Assembly (NCBI RefSeq): GCF_036568125.1
Contig: NZ_DATCTF010000006.1
Coordinates: 1 to 44,081, forward strand
Direction of reading: 5' to 3'
Origin: Magnetovibrio sp.
Lineage (GTDB): Bacteria > Pseudomonadota > Alphaproteobacteria > Rhodospirillales > Magnetovibrionaceae
Length of the DNA: 44,081 nt
A model generated the notes under the pieces. The model worked only from the letters and a program-made list of their open reading frames with translations, made no database searches and was not told the DNA's origin. The stretch's first letter is position 1; every line of letters starts with the position of its first letter. A program made the translations under genes and the position numbers. Below, one piece after another: positions 22,994 to 32,052 of this stretch.

Positions 22994-24703
22994 CTATGCG
23001 ACAGAGGCTTTTTCTGGTTCCAGCCAAACCTGGAGGTGGGTGTTTAGGTCATGGTTGTATGGGGAAATGTTGAACTTATCGAAGGCATTTTTCCACACCG
23101 GGTCGTTTTCGTACGCATGAATGGCAACTTGCTGATATTTTTTGGCTTTCTCAAGATCGCCAAGCTGCTCATAGCACATGCTGGCGTAATGATATGCTAG
23201 GCCGTGATCGTCTTTAGCACGGATCGCGGTTTCAAAACCTTTGAGGGCCAGTTCATACTCACCGAGTTTGAAATCAATGTTGTGGATGAAGTTCACATCC
23301 AAGTTAATGTCGTAGGAAATTTCTTGGATGTACTGCGCAGTGAAGTCTTCGGTTTCGACCACGGCCTTTCGGAAATCGCAACCGATGTCGGCAGCGTTGA
23401 TGTAATTTTTTTCAACGCAAATGTCGTGCATTTCCGCACCCACCAGCGGCGTGGCCACAACGATGATTTTCCAGTTGGCGTTGAGTTTTCTGAGAAACTG
23501 GCGGGAATCTTCGATGTCTTTTTTTGTTTCGCCAGGCATGCCGATGAGAATATTGACGTTGGTATAGATGCCAAGTTCACGGCAATCGTCAGCAACCCGT
23601 TCGGCGATGGAAAGCTTCAATGGTTTGCGCATGATTTCTTTCAAAACTCGTGCGCTTCCCGATTCCACGGGCAGAACCAGTTGGTCTGCACCGGCGCTTT
23701 TGAGAACCTTAAGCATGTCTTTGTCCAGGGCGTACAGGGTCAGGCCGTTCTGGAACACAGCCTTGACGCCGAGGTCGGCGACATAACGGGCAATTTCTTT
23801 GGCGCGTTCCGTGTCGGCCATGAAGTGATCGTCCTGAAAGACGAAGATTTTGGCGCCATACTGATCCCTCAGGCGTAGAAGATCATCTTTGACCCGGGGC
23901 ATGCTGTAATAGCGCATGGACCGGCCGTGTACCTTATGTGAAGCGCAGAACGTGCAGCGGAATGGGCAACCGCGCGACGTCATAATATGGAAGTTGTCGA
24001 CTTTATCCTTGATCGAGCCATAGGCCATGATCGCAGGGTTGGCGCCGTATTTTTCCATTTTACAAATGTCATAGTCGTAAAACGGAATTTCATCCAAATC
24101 TTCGATGAACTCATGTCCAAAAATGGCATTCTCGTCGATTTTTTTACGCGTAATCCAACTGGAATGCTTGTCCAACAAAGCGTAACGGTCTTCGGCATCG
24201 ATCAGTTTGGCAAAAGGCAATTCACCTTCGCCGTAGCACACGGCATCAAAGTCATCGGTGGCGTTAAACAGATACGCATACATGCTTGTGGGAACGCTGC
24301 CGCCGGCGAGCATGAGTGCATCGGGGAAGACTTTGCGACAGCATGCCGCGATGTCGAGGATGTTGAAATACGATGACGAAAAGAGCGCGGAAAGGGCAAT
24401 GATATCGGGTTCGACCGCCAGCTGATTGCGCAGATATTCTTCATAATACTCCATGGGCGAAGCATGCGAGAACGTATCGATGTCGTTGAGTTCGATGTTG
24501 AAATCGAGCAGTTCGGTTTCAACATCGGTTTTGCAATACTGCTTGATGTAAGCGCTTAAGGATAAAGCCCCCAACGGCATGTCGGTCACCAAACTGCCGT
24601 ATAATTTGCCGTCTTTTTTTCTGACCTGTTTAGAGGTGCTGCGGGGCGCGAGAAAATCGTCAAAAGGAATATGAGGGGGGATGATGAAAAGTATTTTTGT
24701 CAT
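22994..24703 (-). CDS. B12-binding-type radical SAM enzyme with TPR-like C-terminus
   Basis: The 569-residue protein starts MTKILFIIPPHIPFDDFLAP, with a B12-binding-type region (~1-170; DMPLGALSLSAYIKQY, PDIIALSALFSSSYF, ALMLAGGSVPTSMYA). The radical SAM motif is TSRGCPFRCTFCASHKVHGR, with C246, C250 and C253. The barrel continues through DQLVLPVESGSARVLKEIMR and NVNILIGMPGETKKDIED. The last ~90 residues (DFKLGEYELALKGFETAIRA, then YHYASMCYEQLGDLEKAKKY) are TPR-like helices, unusual for the family and a possible docking site. It heads the minus-strand operon that includes NUDIX, the second radical SAM gene, fdxA, the acyltransferase, the methyltransferase and DUF4910. AAGGG lies about nine bases before the ATG. 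Reaction unknown. Confidence 0.84.
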   Translation of the reverse strand: MTKILFIIPPHIPFDDFLAPRSTSKQVRKKDGKLYGSLVTDMPLGALSLSAYIKQYCKTDVETELLDFNIELNDIDTFSHASPMEYYEEYLRNQLAVEPDIIALSALFSSSYFNILDIAACCRKVFPDALMLAGGSVPTSMYAYLFNATDDFDAVCYGEGELPFAKLIDAEDRYALLDKHSSWITRKKIDENAIFGHEFIEDLDEIPFYDYDICKMEKYGANPAIMAYGSIKDKVDNFHIMTSRGCPFRCTFCASHKVHGRSMRYYSMPRVKDDLLRLRDQYGAKIFVFQDDHFMADTERAKEIARYVADLGVKAVFQNGLTLYALDKDMLKVLKSAGADQLVLPVESGSARVLKEIMRKPLKLSIAERVADDCRELGIYTNVNILIGMPGETKKDIEDSRQFLRKLNANWKIIVVATPLVGAEMHDICVEKNYINAADIGCDFRKAVVETEDFTAQYIQEISYDINLDVNFIHNIDFKLGEYELALKGFETAIRAKDDHGLAYHYASMCYEQLGDLEKAKKYQQVAIHAYENDPVWKNAFDKFNISPYNHDLNTHLQVWLEPEKASVA

Positions 24704-25082
24704 GTCTAAGACCCTTAAGACTCGGATTGCAAAATTCTGATGCAGGTTCGTTTATCTTTCTGATAATCACCTTCACAAGGGTGAGTAGCACTTTTCAGAC
24801 AGTCAAGTGTAACAGCAGAGAACGGCGAGGCAAGGGCGCTTCTATTCCTTGAATGACCTCATGAATTATGGGGTTTTGCTGCTGGTTTTTCCTTCATTAA
24901 TTGGGAACTTTGGTGAAGCTTATCAAGGTGGATTTGTCGTTCGATAAGGTCGTCGTTTCAGTCGTCCTGAAAACACTGTGCAATTGATTGCGCCAAGCAG
25001 GTGACGAGCCGGGTGGATATGGGATAGATTCTCTGTGACGCGTCGAAGCCTTAAAGCTCGGAACCGAAAATAGGATGAATTT
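24704..25082. promoter_or_regulatory. Divergent intergenic region between two radical SAM genes
   Basis: This 379-bp region separates the minus-strand operon from the plus-strand operon starting at 25083 and should carry both promoters. No protein gene is convincing in it. AGGA about eight bases before 25083 serves as the ribosome site. I see no sigma-54 motif, no strong -35/-10 pair and no long inverted repeat. Confidence 0.4.
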
Positions 25083-26183
25083 ATGAGTGATACAGACATG
25101 GCGGCGGTTGTTCAGCCTAGAATCTACTCCGCCCCCAAAGTGCGGCTTGAGGATCAGGTTCCCTTGAAAACGCCGTTTTCGGCTCATATCGATGTGTCCA
25201 GCCTGTGTAACTTCAAATGCAGCTTTTGTTTTCAAGCCGACAATGCGGCGATGAAACAGGCGAACCTCAAAAGAGGTATGATGCCGGTGGATTTGTTCAA
25301 AAAGATCGTCGACGATCTTGGCGAATTCGATGACAAATTGAAGAAAATCAAAATTGGTAATCACGGAGAGCCAACAATGCATCCGGATCTTCCGGAGATG
25401 ATCGCATACGCCCGTAACAAAGGCGTCGCCGAAACGATTGAGCTGTTCACCAACGCTTCCAAGCTTACACCTGAATTAAACAAAGCCATCGCCGACGCAG
25501 GTCTGCAGCGGATCAACATATCCTTGGAAGGCCTGACATCCGAACGCTACATGCAGGTCGCTGGCGTGCGTCAGGACATGGATGAGTTGATCAATAACAT
25601 CGCTCATTTGTACAGCGTGCGGGGCGATTGCAAGATGTACATAAAAATAGCCGACCGAACCAGCTCGCTGGATAAGGACGATCATCGCATTCATGTTCTC
25701 AGTGAACAGGAACGTGAATATTTTTACGCGACGTTCGGAAATATTTGCGACGAAATCTACATCGAAAAAATTGTCCCGCAGTGGGCCGAGACCCAGGCAG
25801 ACAAGCAAAATGAAGTCGACGAAACGGGGATGTACGATCAAAAAATAAAAAAATACAAAGAAATATGTCCCTTCGTCTTTATGTATCTGCATTTTAACTG
25901 CGATGGCACGACTAGCCCCTGTACCTTGGATTGGCCGCGCAAAGTCGTGATCGGCAACGTCAACACGCAAAGTGCTAAGGAAATCTGGGAAGGTGATGCC
26001 CTTCGTCAATTGCGCGTGGCGATGCTGAAAGACGCGCGTCACAAGATCAATTTCTGCAACAATTGTTCGGCCCCGATGGTCTGTGTCGACGAAGACCTCG
26101 ACCCGTACAAGGCGGACGTATTGAAAAAGATGGGCGTGCCCGATGACGAAACGCTGGAAAACAACCCTTGGGTAACTGAATAA
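25083..26183 (+). CDS. Radical SAM/SPASM-like enzyme
   Basis: A 366-residue protein. The SAM-cluster motif is SSLCNFKCSFC with C42, C46 and C49; IGNHGEPTMHPDLPEMI (about 91-107) supplies the G-E-P contact to SAM methionine. The C-terminus has six cysteines, C262, C273, C280, C325, C328 and C334, in a SPASM-like arrangement that would bind auxiliary Fe-S clusters. SPASM enzymes modify peptides, tRNA or sugars (for example dehydrogenation of aminoglycoside hydroxyls). Substrate unknown; the sugar-gene setting favours a hydroxyl or carbon of a nucleotide sugar. It is the first gene of a five-gene plus-strand operon; the following epimerase gene starts 1 bp after its stop. Confidence 0.85.
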   Translation: MSDTDMAAVVQPRIYSAPKVRLEDQVPLKTPFSAHIDVSSLCNFKCSFCFQADNAAMKQANLKRGMMPVDLFKKIVDDLGEFDDKLKKIKIGNHGEPTMHPDLPEMIAYARNKGVAETIELFTNASKLTPELNKAIADAGLQRINISLEGLTSERYMQVAGVRQDMDELINNIAHLYSVRGDCKMYIKIADRTSSLDKDDHRIHVLSEQEREYFYATFGNICDEIYIEKIVPQWAETQADKQNEVDETGMYDQKIKKYKEICPFVFMYLHFNCDGTTSPCTLDWPRKVVIGNVNTQSAKEIWEGDALRQLRVAMLKDARHKINFCNNCSAPMVCVDEDLDPYKADVLKKMGVPDDETLENNPWVTE

Positions 26184-26184
26184 G

Positions 26185-27054
26185 ATGGCGAATATGAAAA
26201 TTTTGGTTTTAGGCTCAAACGGTTTTATCGGACGTAACATCGTCGAGTATCTGGAGCCGAAAGACTATGTCGTCCTATCGCCAAAACGACAAGAGCTCAA
26301 CCTGTTGGACACCGAAGGCGTCGAGGCATATATCAAGGAACATTGCCCGGATGTTGTCGTTTTCAGCGCTGTAAACATTCAATCTCTGTCCGATAATTTG
26401 CAGATGTATTTCAATGTCGAGCGCTGCTCGGATCACTTCGGAAAGATGATCACCATCGGATCGGGCGCGGAATACGATATGCGCCATTATTATCCGATGA
26501 TGACCGAAGACTATTTTGGCCACCACGTGCCGTGCGATACCTACGGTCTGTCGAAGTATGTCATGTCCAATGACATCGAGAAGAAGCCCCGTAACATCGT
26601 GAACTTGAGGGTTCTGGGCATCTTTGGAAAGTACGAAGATTACACACGACGGTTTATCTCGAACAACATCTGTAAATCACTCGCCGGCTTGGGCGTGACG
26701 ATCAATCAAGACATGAAATTCGATTTCATCTACGTGCAGGATTTCATCAAGATCCTCGAGATGTTTTTCACCAAAGAGACCAAGTATAGAAATTACAATA
26801 TTTGCACCGCCCAGCCTTTGGGGTTGCTGGAGATCGCCAATGTAATTTGCGAGGTTCTTCCCCACGATGAAACCGTGACCGTCAAAGAAGAGGGGCAAAA
26901 GCCAGAATACTCCGCAGACAACGCCCGATTCAGGGCAGAATTCGGTGATTTTTCTTTTACCGATATCAAGGATTCCGTGCGGGAACTTTACCAGTGGTAC
27001 GCAAACCATCCCGATCTCGAGGAATACTGCGCCAAGCTCAGAGAGGCCGAGTAA
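26185..27054 (+). CDS. NAD-dependent epimerase/dehydratase, copy A
   Basis: A 289-residue extended SDR enzyme. The Rossmann motif is MKILVLGSNGFIGRNIVEYL near the N-terminus; the S/T-containing strand is MITIGSGAEYD, and the catalytic Y-x-x-x-K is TYGLSKYVMS. Nucleotide-sugar epimerases, 4,6-dehydratases and reductases of this family act on UDP-, dTDP-, CDP- or GDP-sugars. The protein is clearly related along its length to the product of the gene at 34270 (for example NLRVLGIFGKYEDYTRRFIS against TLRIFGIFGKHEDYRYKFIS). The first ATG is 26185, but ATG 26194 gives the conventional MKIL start and matches the paralog. It stands between two radical SAM genes in a tight operon. Confidence 0.82.
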   Translation: MANMKILVLGSNGFIGRNIVEYLEPKDYVVLSPKRQELNLLDTEGVEAYIKEHCPDVVVFSAVNIQSLSDNLQMYFNVERCSDHFGKMITIGSGAEYDMRHYYPMMTEDYFGHHVPCDTYGLSKYVMSNDIEKKPRNIVNLRVLGIFGKYEDYTRRFISNNICKSLAGLGVTINQDMKFDFIYVQDFIKILEMFFTKETKYRNYNICTAQPLGLLEIANVICEVLPHDETVTVKEEGQKPEYSADNARFRAEFGDFSFTDIKDSVRELYQWYANHPDLEEYCAKLREAE

Positions 27055-27060
27055 TCCGAC

Positions 27061-28338
27061 ATGGCGAAGTCAAAAAACAGCCTGCTCGACGCGCTAAATG
27101 CTCGCCCCATCGCCATTTGGGGAGCGCGGATGACGGGGATGGGCTTTCTGCGCTTCTCAAAATCACATGACTTGAATGTCGTCAGCTTCGTCGACTCAGA
27201 TCCGGCGTTTGATGGCAAAACGATCAATGGCATACCTGTTCGGCATCCAGACGCGCTGAAGGATCTGCAGCGTGGACATCCCGGCTTGGCAATTGTGATC
27301 GCGGTTTCGATCAAAGAAGACGAGATCATCAAGGCGTTGCAGGGCATGAATTTTTCAGGTGAAGATTTCGTCCTGTATTCCGACTATTGCGATTCATTTT
27401 ATACCATCGACATTGTCGGGACCTGCAATCTGGTGTGCCCGTCTTGCGCACATAGCATAGACGGAGAAAAGTATCCCCGGGGGATGATGTCGTTTGATAA
27501 TTTCAAACTGGTCTTGGACAAAATCAAGAGCGAGGTTGAAGTCGTCACCCATGTCAGCTTGTACAGTTGGGGCGAGCCGTTTTTGCATCCCGACTTGCCT
27601 AAGATCATCAAGCATCTGCACAAGAACGGCATCGCTGCCGCCGTATCGAGCAACCTATCCATTAAATCGGCGGATCAAATTCGGGATGTCATTCAGGCCC
27701 GGCCGGAGTACTTGAAAGTCTCCATCTCCGGATACTATCCCGACGTTTACGATCTGACCCATACGGGCGGCGATATCAATTTGGTGAAATCGAATTTGTA
27801 TCGTGTGAAGCATTACATCGACAAATACAATGCAGGCACATTCGTCGACGTAAACTACCACCTCTACACAAATAACAATCACAAAAACCTGAACAAGATG
27901 AAGGAGCTTTGTGATGAACTGGGCTTTACGTTGTCCGCCACTTACGCGCTTGTCATGCCGCTGGAACGGTGCCTGGATCACTGTGACGGTATAGAAGATC
28001 CCCAAACCAAAGCGCTCGAAGATATTCTCTTGGTCAATATCGATGAAGGACTGGAAGTTACAAAAGACTTTCGTGCAAACACCTGCCCCTTCAAAGACAA
28101 CCAAATGAACATCAATTGGGATTTGAAGGTTCCGGTGTGCTGTGTCGTTTTCAACAGAGAGGGCACAATCGTCGCAGACAATTTTCTCGATAGTTCGTTG
28201 GTTGAAATCAACAAAAGCAAAGATGAGGCGGAAATCTGTGCGAAGTGCATGGGCTATGGGTTGCCCGCCTATAACATGGGGTTCAATCAAGGCGGCTGGA
28301 AAGCTGTTGCCTCTACAAAAACTTCTTCCGACCAATAA
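27061..28338 (+). CDS. Radical SAM enzyme with N-terminal Rossmann domain
   Basis: A 425-residue fusion. The first ~105 residues form a Rossmann-like domain (RPIAIWGARMTGMGFLRFSK, then VVSFVDSDPAFDGKTINGIP) resembling the domain at the C-terminus of NovU/TylC3-type C-methyltransferases. The radical SAM part has GTCNLVCPSCAHSIDG with C122, C126 and C129, and SLYSWGEPFLHPDLPKI contacting SAM. C-terminal cysteines C342, C360, C361, C393 and C396 suggest a SPASM/twitch auxiliary cluster. The N-terminal domain may hold a nucleotide sugar or act as a partner-binding module; this is inference. It is six bases after the epimerase gene and 18 bp ahead of a C-methyltransferase with a similar domain. 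Confidence 0.83.
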   Translation: MAKSKNSLLDALNARPIAIWGARMTGMGFLRFSKSHDLNVVSFVDSDPAFDGKTINGIPVRHPDALKDLQRGHPGLAIVIAVSIKEDEIIKALQGMNFSGEDFVLYSDYCDSFYTIDIVGTCNLVCPSCAHSIDGEKYPRGMMSFDNFKLVLDKIKSEVEVVTHVSLYSWGEPFLHPDLPKIIKHLHKNGIAAAVSSNLSIKSADQIRDVIQARPEYLKVSISGYYPDVYDLTHTGGDINLVKSNLYRVKHYIDKYNAGTFVDVNYHLYTNNNHKNLNKMKELCDELGFTLSATYALVMPLERCLDHCDGIEDPQTKALEDILLVNIDEGLEVTKDFRANTCPFKDNQMNINWDLKVPVCCVVFNREGTIVADNFLDSSLVEINKSKDEAEICAKCMGYGLPAYNMGFNQGGWKAVASTKTSSDQ

Positions 28339-28355
28339 GTGGACGTGATGAGACG

Positions 28356-29504
28356 ATGACGAATCAACAAGATTCCCGACCGTGTCGCCTGTGTTCGTCG
28401 CCGCTGAACGCGCCGCCGATCATCAACATGCAACCCTTTCCCAAGGCGGCTCAATTTTATCCGCGAGAGGATGAGTTCGCCGAAGATACCGGCATCGTGT
28501 TGGACGTTTTTCAATGTCCATCGTGCGGACTTGTGCAATTGAAAATCGACCCGGTGGACTATTTCAAAGAAGTCATTACTGCGGCGGTGTTGTCCCCGCA
28601 TGCCAAGCAAACGCGATTGAAAGAAATGAACGCTTTTGTCGACCGGTTTGATTTGAAGGGCAAAAAAGCACTGGAAATAGGTAGTGCAAAAGGTGAGATG
28701 CTCGATGTGATGGTTGAGGCAGGACTCGACCCCACGGGACTGGAGTATGCGCCCCAATCCGTTGAACATGCGCTCAAACACGGCCGCAACATGCATCGTG
28801 GCTACATCGATGATTTCGTTCCCGTCAGCAAGGCGGATGTCTTTTTCTCGTATAACTATCTTGAGCATCAACCGGACACCAAAGCGTTCATTCAGTCGAT
28901 TTATCGCGTCACGACGCCCGACGCCATTGGTTACGTCACGGTTCCCAACTTGGAATACTTATTGGCGTCGAAGTGTCTGTACGAATTCGTCGCCGATCAT
29001 CTGGTGTATTTCACCAAAAGCACCTTGTCGTTGGCTTTCGAGATGAACGGGTTTGAGGTGCTGAGCTGCCAAACCATCAACAACGACAACGACATTGAAA
29101 TCATCGTGCGCAAACGCCGCAATTTAGACTTGTCGCCCTATGTGGCGGAGGTGGATAAGCTTGCCACCGAGTTATTCGAACTGGTCGATCGCTATAAGCG
29201 TGACGGCAAAAAAATCGCGGTTTGGGGGGCAGGGCATCGCACCTTGGCGTTGCTCGCGATCAGCCGCCTCACCGAAATTGCGTTCATTGTCGATTCCGCA
29301 GATTTCAAGCAAGGCAAGTACAGCCCGGTGACGTTCAACAAGATCGTTTCACCTGGGGAATTGGAGGCATCGGATGTCGATGCCGTCATCATCATGGTTC
29401 CGGGACTTTATCCGCAAGAGGTGCTCAAGACTGTGCGAGGATTTGATCGCAAGTTGGAAGCTTATATCCTCAAAGGAAACGAATTGGTCGCGGTTGATAA
29501 CTAG
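28356..29504 (+). CDS. NovU/TylC3-like sugar C-methyltransferase
   Basis: A 382-residue three-domain protein. An N-terminal zinc-finger-like domain has CRLC and CPSC (C10, C13, C54, C57). The SAM domain has ALEIGSAKGEMLDVM (105-119). A C-terminal Rossmann domain begins KKIAVWGAGHRTLALLAI (286-303). The motif DHLVYFT (214-220) matches the DHL(S/V)YF motif found in sugar C-methyltransferases such as NovU and TcaB9, which methylate C3 or C5 of a 4-keto-deoxy sugar nucleotide. So a keto-sugar C-methylation is the best prediction. It lies between a radical SAM gene and the TPP enzyme in the same operon, which fits a route through a keto-sugar. Confidence 0.85.
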   Translation: MTNQQDSRPCRLCSSPLNAPPIINMQPFPKAAQFYPREDEFAEDTGIVLDVFQCPSCGLVQLKIDPVDYFKEVITAAVLSPHAKQTRLKEMNAFVDRFDLKGKKALEIGSAKGEMLDVMVEAGLDPTGLEYAPQSVEHALKHGRNMHRGYIDDFVPVSKADVFFSYNYLEHQPDTKAFIQSIYRVTTPDAIGYVTVPNLEYLLASKCLYEFVADHLVYFTKSTLSLAFEMNGFEVLSCQTINNDNDIEIIVRKRRNLDLSPYVAEVDKLATELFELVDRYKRDGKKIAVWGAGHRTLALLAISRLTEIAFIVDSADFKQGKYSPVTFNKIVSPGELEASDVDAVIIMVPGLYPQEVLKTVRGFDRKLEAYILKGNELVAVDN

Positions 29505-29558
29505 ACCCGATAGATTTGAGTGCAGAAGCTATCAGATCAGAAGGACGAGTAGCCTCAA

Positions 29559-31352
29559 ATGAGAATGAAACTTTCCGATTACGTTGCCCAAAAAGTGGTG
29601 GAGCTTGGCATAGAACATGTCTTCATGGTTACCGGCGGCGGTGCCATGCATCTCAATCAGTCGTTAGGCACCCATGACGAGCTCGAGTGCATATTCAATC
29701 ATCATGAGCAAGCCTGCGCCATGGCGGCGGAATCCTATTGTCGGCTGACAAATCGCCCCGCCTTGGTTAATGTGACATCCGGGCCTGGAAGCATCAATGC
29801 CCTGAACGGCGTTTACGGTGCGTGGACGGACTCGATCGGTATGCTGGTCATATCCGGACAGGTAAAATACCAAACCACCGTTCGCAGCACGGGGTTGGCG
29901 TTGCGCCAATACGGCGACCAGGAAGTCGACATCCAGCCGATCGCCACGCCGATGACCAAATACTGCGAAATGGTCACCGATCCCGGATCGATCCGTTATC
30001 ACCTCGAAAAAGCATATTTTCTGGCGGTCAGCGGGCGGCCGGGTCCCTGTTGGCTGGACATACCCATCGATGTGCAGGGTGCACTCATCGAAACAGACGG
30101 TTTGATCGCGTTTGACCCGAATGAATTGACGCAACCGTGGAAAGACACGGACCTGGATCAAGCCTGTGACGACATCTTGGCCAAATTGTCCGGGGCGAAG
30201 CGGCCAGTCATCTTTGCAGGGGGGGGCGTGCGTCTGAGCGGTCGGCATGATGCCTTCCTAGAACTTGTCGACAAGTTGGGTATCCCCGTTGTGACCGGTT
30301 GGAATGCCCATGATGTCATTTGGAACGATCATCCTTTGTATGTTGGGCGGCCGGGAACCGTCGGGGACCGGGCTGGGAATTTCGTGGTTCAGAATGCAGA
30401 CGTACTTTTGGTCTTGGGCAGTCGATTGAACATCCGACAGGTGAGCTACAACTGGTCCACGTTCGCTGCAAGGGCCTTTAAAATTTGGGTTGATGTCGAT
30501 ACGTTGGAGATGCAAAAGCCGACGGTTAAGGGCGACTTGGTCATCCATGCTGATTTGACCGACCTCCTGCCGGTTCTTGCCGAGCGTGCCGAGGGTGGGG
30601 ACAAATACACCCACGCCCAGTGGCTCGCATGGTGCCAGGACCGACGCCAAAAGTTTCCAGTCGTTTTGCCGGAATATTGGAAAAACGACACGATCAATCC
30701 TTATTGCTTCATGGAAAGCTTATTCGAACGTCTCAACGATGGCCAAGTCATTGTGGCGGCCAACGGTTCAGCGTGTGTCATCGGGTTTCAAGTCGCGAAC
30801 TTGAAGCAGAACCAACGCCTTTGGACAAATTCGGGTAGTGCGTCCATGGGCTATGATCTGCCCGCCGCCATAGGTGCCTATAAAGGTTCCGGCGGACGGC
30901 CGATTGTGTGCATTGCGGGTGACGGTAGCATCATGATGAACCTGCAAGAGCTGCAAACCATCGCAGGCAACAAGATGGCGATCAAAATCTTCATCATCAA
31001 CAATCAGGGCTACTCATCGATATTTCAAACCCACCGCAACTTCTTCAATGGCGTTGAGGTCGGTGCTGGACCGTCATCTGGCGTGAGCCTTCCGGACTTC
31101 GCTAAGATCAGTGTTGCGTTTGAGTTGCCTTATTTTAAATGCGCCACCCATGAAGAGATGGCGACTGCAATCGCAAAAACGATGGCGACGGAGGGGCCCG
31201 CAATTTGTGAGGTCATGGTCGATCAGAACCAACCCTTTGCTCCGAAGCTGGCTTCCAAGCAACTGCCCGACGGCACCATCGTATCCCCGTCTCTTGAAGA
31301 CATGTCGCCGTTTCTTTCAGAACAAGAAATGAAAGAAAATATGCTGGAATGA
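29559..31352 (+). CDS. TPP-dependent enzyme of the acetolactate-synthase/YerE type
   Basis: A 597-residue protein with the three-domain plan of ThDP enzymes. The activating glutamate is E50 in FNHHEQACAMAAESY; the ThDP/Mg2+ motif is GDG at 454-456 with N481-N482 at its end. The central domain (KRPVIFAGGGVRLSGR) is the usual FAD/regulatory fold, although whether FAD is bound is unknown. Acetolactate synthases make branched amino acids, but this copy is in a sugar island. The family also includes YerE, which adds a two-carbon acetyl unit from pyruvate to a CDP-3,6-dideoxy-4-ketohexose to give yersiniose-type branched sugars; with an RfbH-type dehydrase nearby this is the best analogy. The alternative start is ATG 29565. 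It is the last gene of the plus-strand operon. Confidence 0.78.
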   Translation: MRMKLSDYVAQKVVELGIEHVFMVTGGGAMHLNQSLGTHDELECIFNHHEQACAMAAESYCRLTNRPALVNVTSGPGSINALNGVYGAWTDSIGMLVISGQVKYQTTVRSTGLALRQYGDQEVDIQPIATPMTKYCEMVTDPGSIRYHLEKAYFLAVSGRPGPCWLDIPIDVQGALIETDGLIAFDPNELTQPWKDTDLDQACDDILAKLSGAKRPVIFAGGGVRLSGRHDAFLELVDKLGIPVVTGWNAHDVIWNDHPLYVGRPGTVGDRAGNFVVQNADVLLVLGSRLNIRQVSYNWSTFAARAFKIWVDVDTLEMQKPTVKGDLVIHADLTDLLPVLAERAEGGDKYTHAQWLAWCQDRRQKFPVVLPEYWKNDTINPYCFMESLFERLNDGQVIVAANGSACVIGFQVANLKQNQRLWTNSGSASMGYDLPAAIGAYKGSGGRPIVCIAGDGSIMMNLQELQTIAGNKMAIKIFIINNQGYSSIFQTHRNFFNGVEVGAGPSSGVSLPDFAKISVAFELPYFKCATHEEMATAIAKTMATEGPAICEVMVDQNQPFAPKLASKQLPDGTIVSPSLEDMSPFLSEQEMKENMLE

Positions 31353-31365
31353 CCGGCACGTGCGG

Positions 31366-32016
31366 CTAAATGAGTTGAGACTTGGTCTTCACCAGTGTGA
31401 GCAAGTCCCTCATTTCTCCAATTGAAGCCATGGCTTGATCTTCAACAACTCCATCATTGTAGCCCGAGGCAAAAAAGATGAAGGGAATGCCTGCCGATTG
31501 CGCCGCGCGTTGATCAGTAGTGCTGTCGCCAATCAGTACGGTCGATGATACATCCGCGCCCAAACTCGAAATCGCAACATGGATAGCGTCTGGGTGCGGT
31601 TTGGGTTTGATCGAAGGGCCCCCGGCGACGACGCATTCAAAGAAGCTTTCCAGGGCCGTGTCTTTCAGCACCTTTTCGCACAAACCTTGGGGTTTGTTCG
31701 TGCAGACAGCCAGCTTAAAACCACGGGCCTTCAAATCAGATAATGTTTCGACAACAGTGGGGTAGATTGAGCTGCGTGGCGTGGTGAGAGCTCTGTATTT
31801 TGCTCGAAACTCGTCGATGAGCGGTTGAAGGTCTTCATCGCGCGGGGCCAAGGCGCTTTTGATGAGGCTTCCTGCGCCATAGCTGATCGATTGGCGGAAA
31901 TGATTGTCCTCTATCGGTCCCAGCCCGCGCTCGGCACGCATGTCGTTGAGGATGGTACGGGTTTCTATGGCGCTATCGACCAAGGTGCCATCGAGGTCGA
32001 ATAAGATCGAATCCAT
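31366..32016 (-). CDS. HAD-IA family phosphatase
   Basis: A ~216-residue haloacid dehalogenase-like phosphatase. Motif I is DSILFDLDGTLVDS, with D9 and D11 (numbering from a TTG two codons earlier); motif II is in AVCTNKPQG; the lysine and motif III/IV are in KPKPHPDAI and TVLIGDSTTD. The cap lies between motifs I and II, as in phosphoglycolate phosphatase. A sugar-phosphate or phospho-aldol phosphatase is likely. The ATG at 32016 is preferred over the TTG at 32022. It is the second gene after the aldolase on the same strand, so the pair may form and then dephosphorylate an aldol product, as NeuB-type synthase and phosphatase do in nonulosonic acid pathways; this is inference only. Confidence 0.82.
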   Translation of the reverse strand: MDSILFDLDGTLVDSAIETRTILNDMRAERGLGPIEDNHFRQSISYGAGSLIKSALAPRDEDLQPLIDEFRAKYRALTTPRSSIYPTVVETLSDLKARGFKLAVCTNKPQGLCEKVLKDTALESFFECVVAGGPSIKPKPHPDAIHVAISSLGADVSSTVLIGDSTTDQRAAQSAGIPFIFFASGYNDGVVEDQAMASIGEMRDLLTLVKTKSQLI

Positions 32017-32052
32017 GAGCAATGTGGCTGGTCCGTGCGTTACCTTGGGAGG

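Noticed and set aside
24897-25382. Minus-strand frame across the 25083 gene start
   Set aside because: Overlaps the radical SAM start and motif; no ribosome site or similarity.
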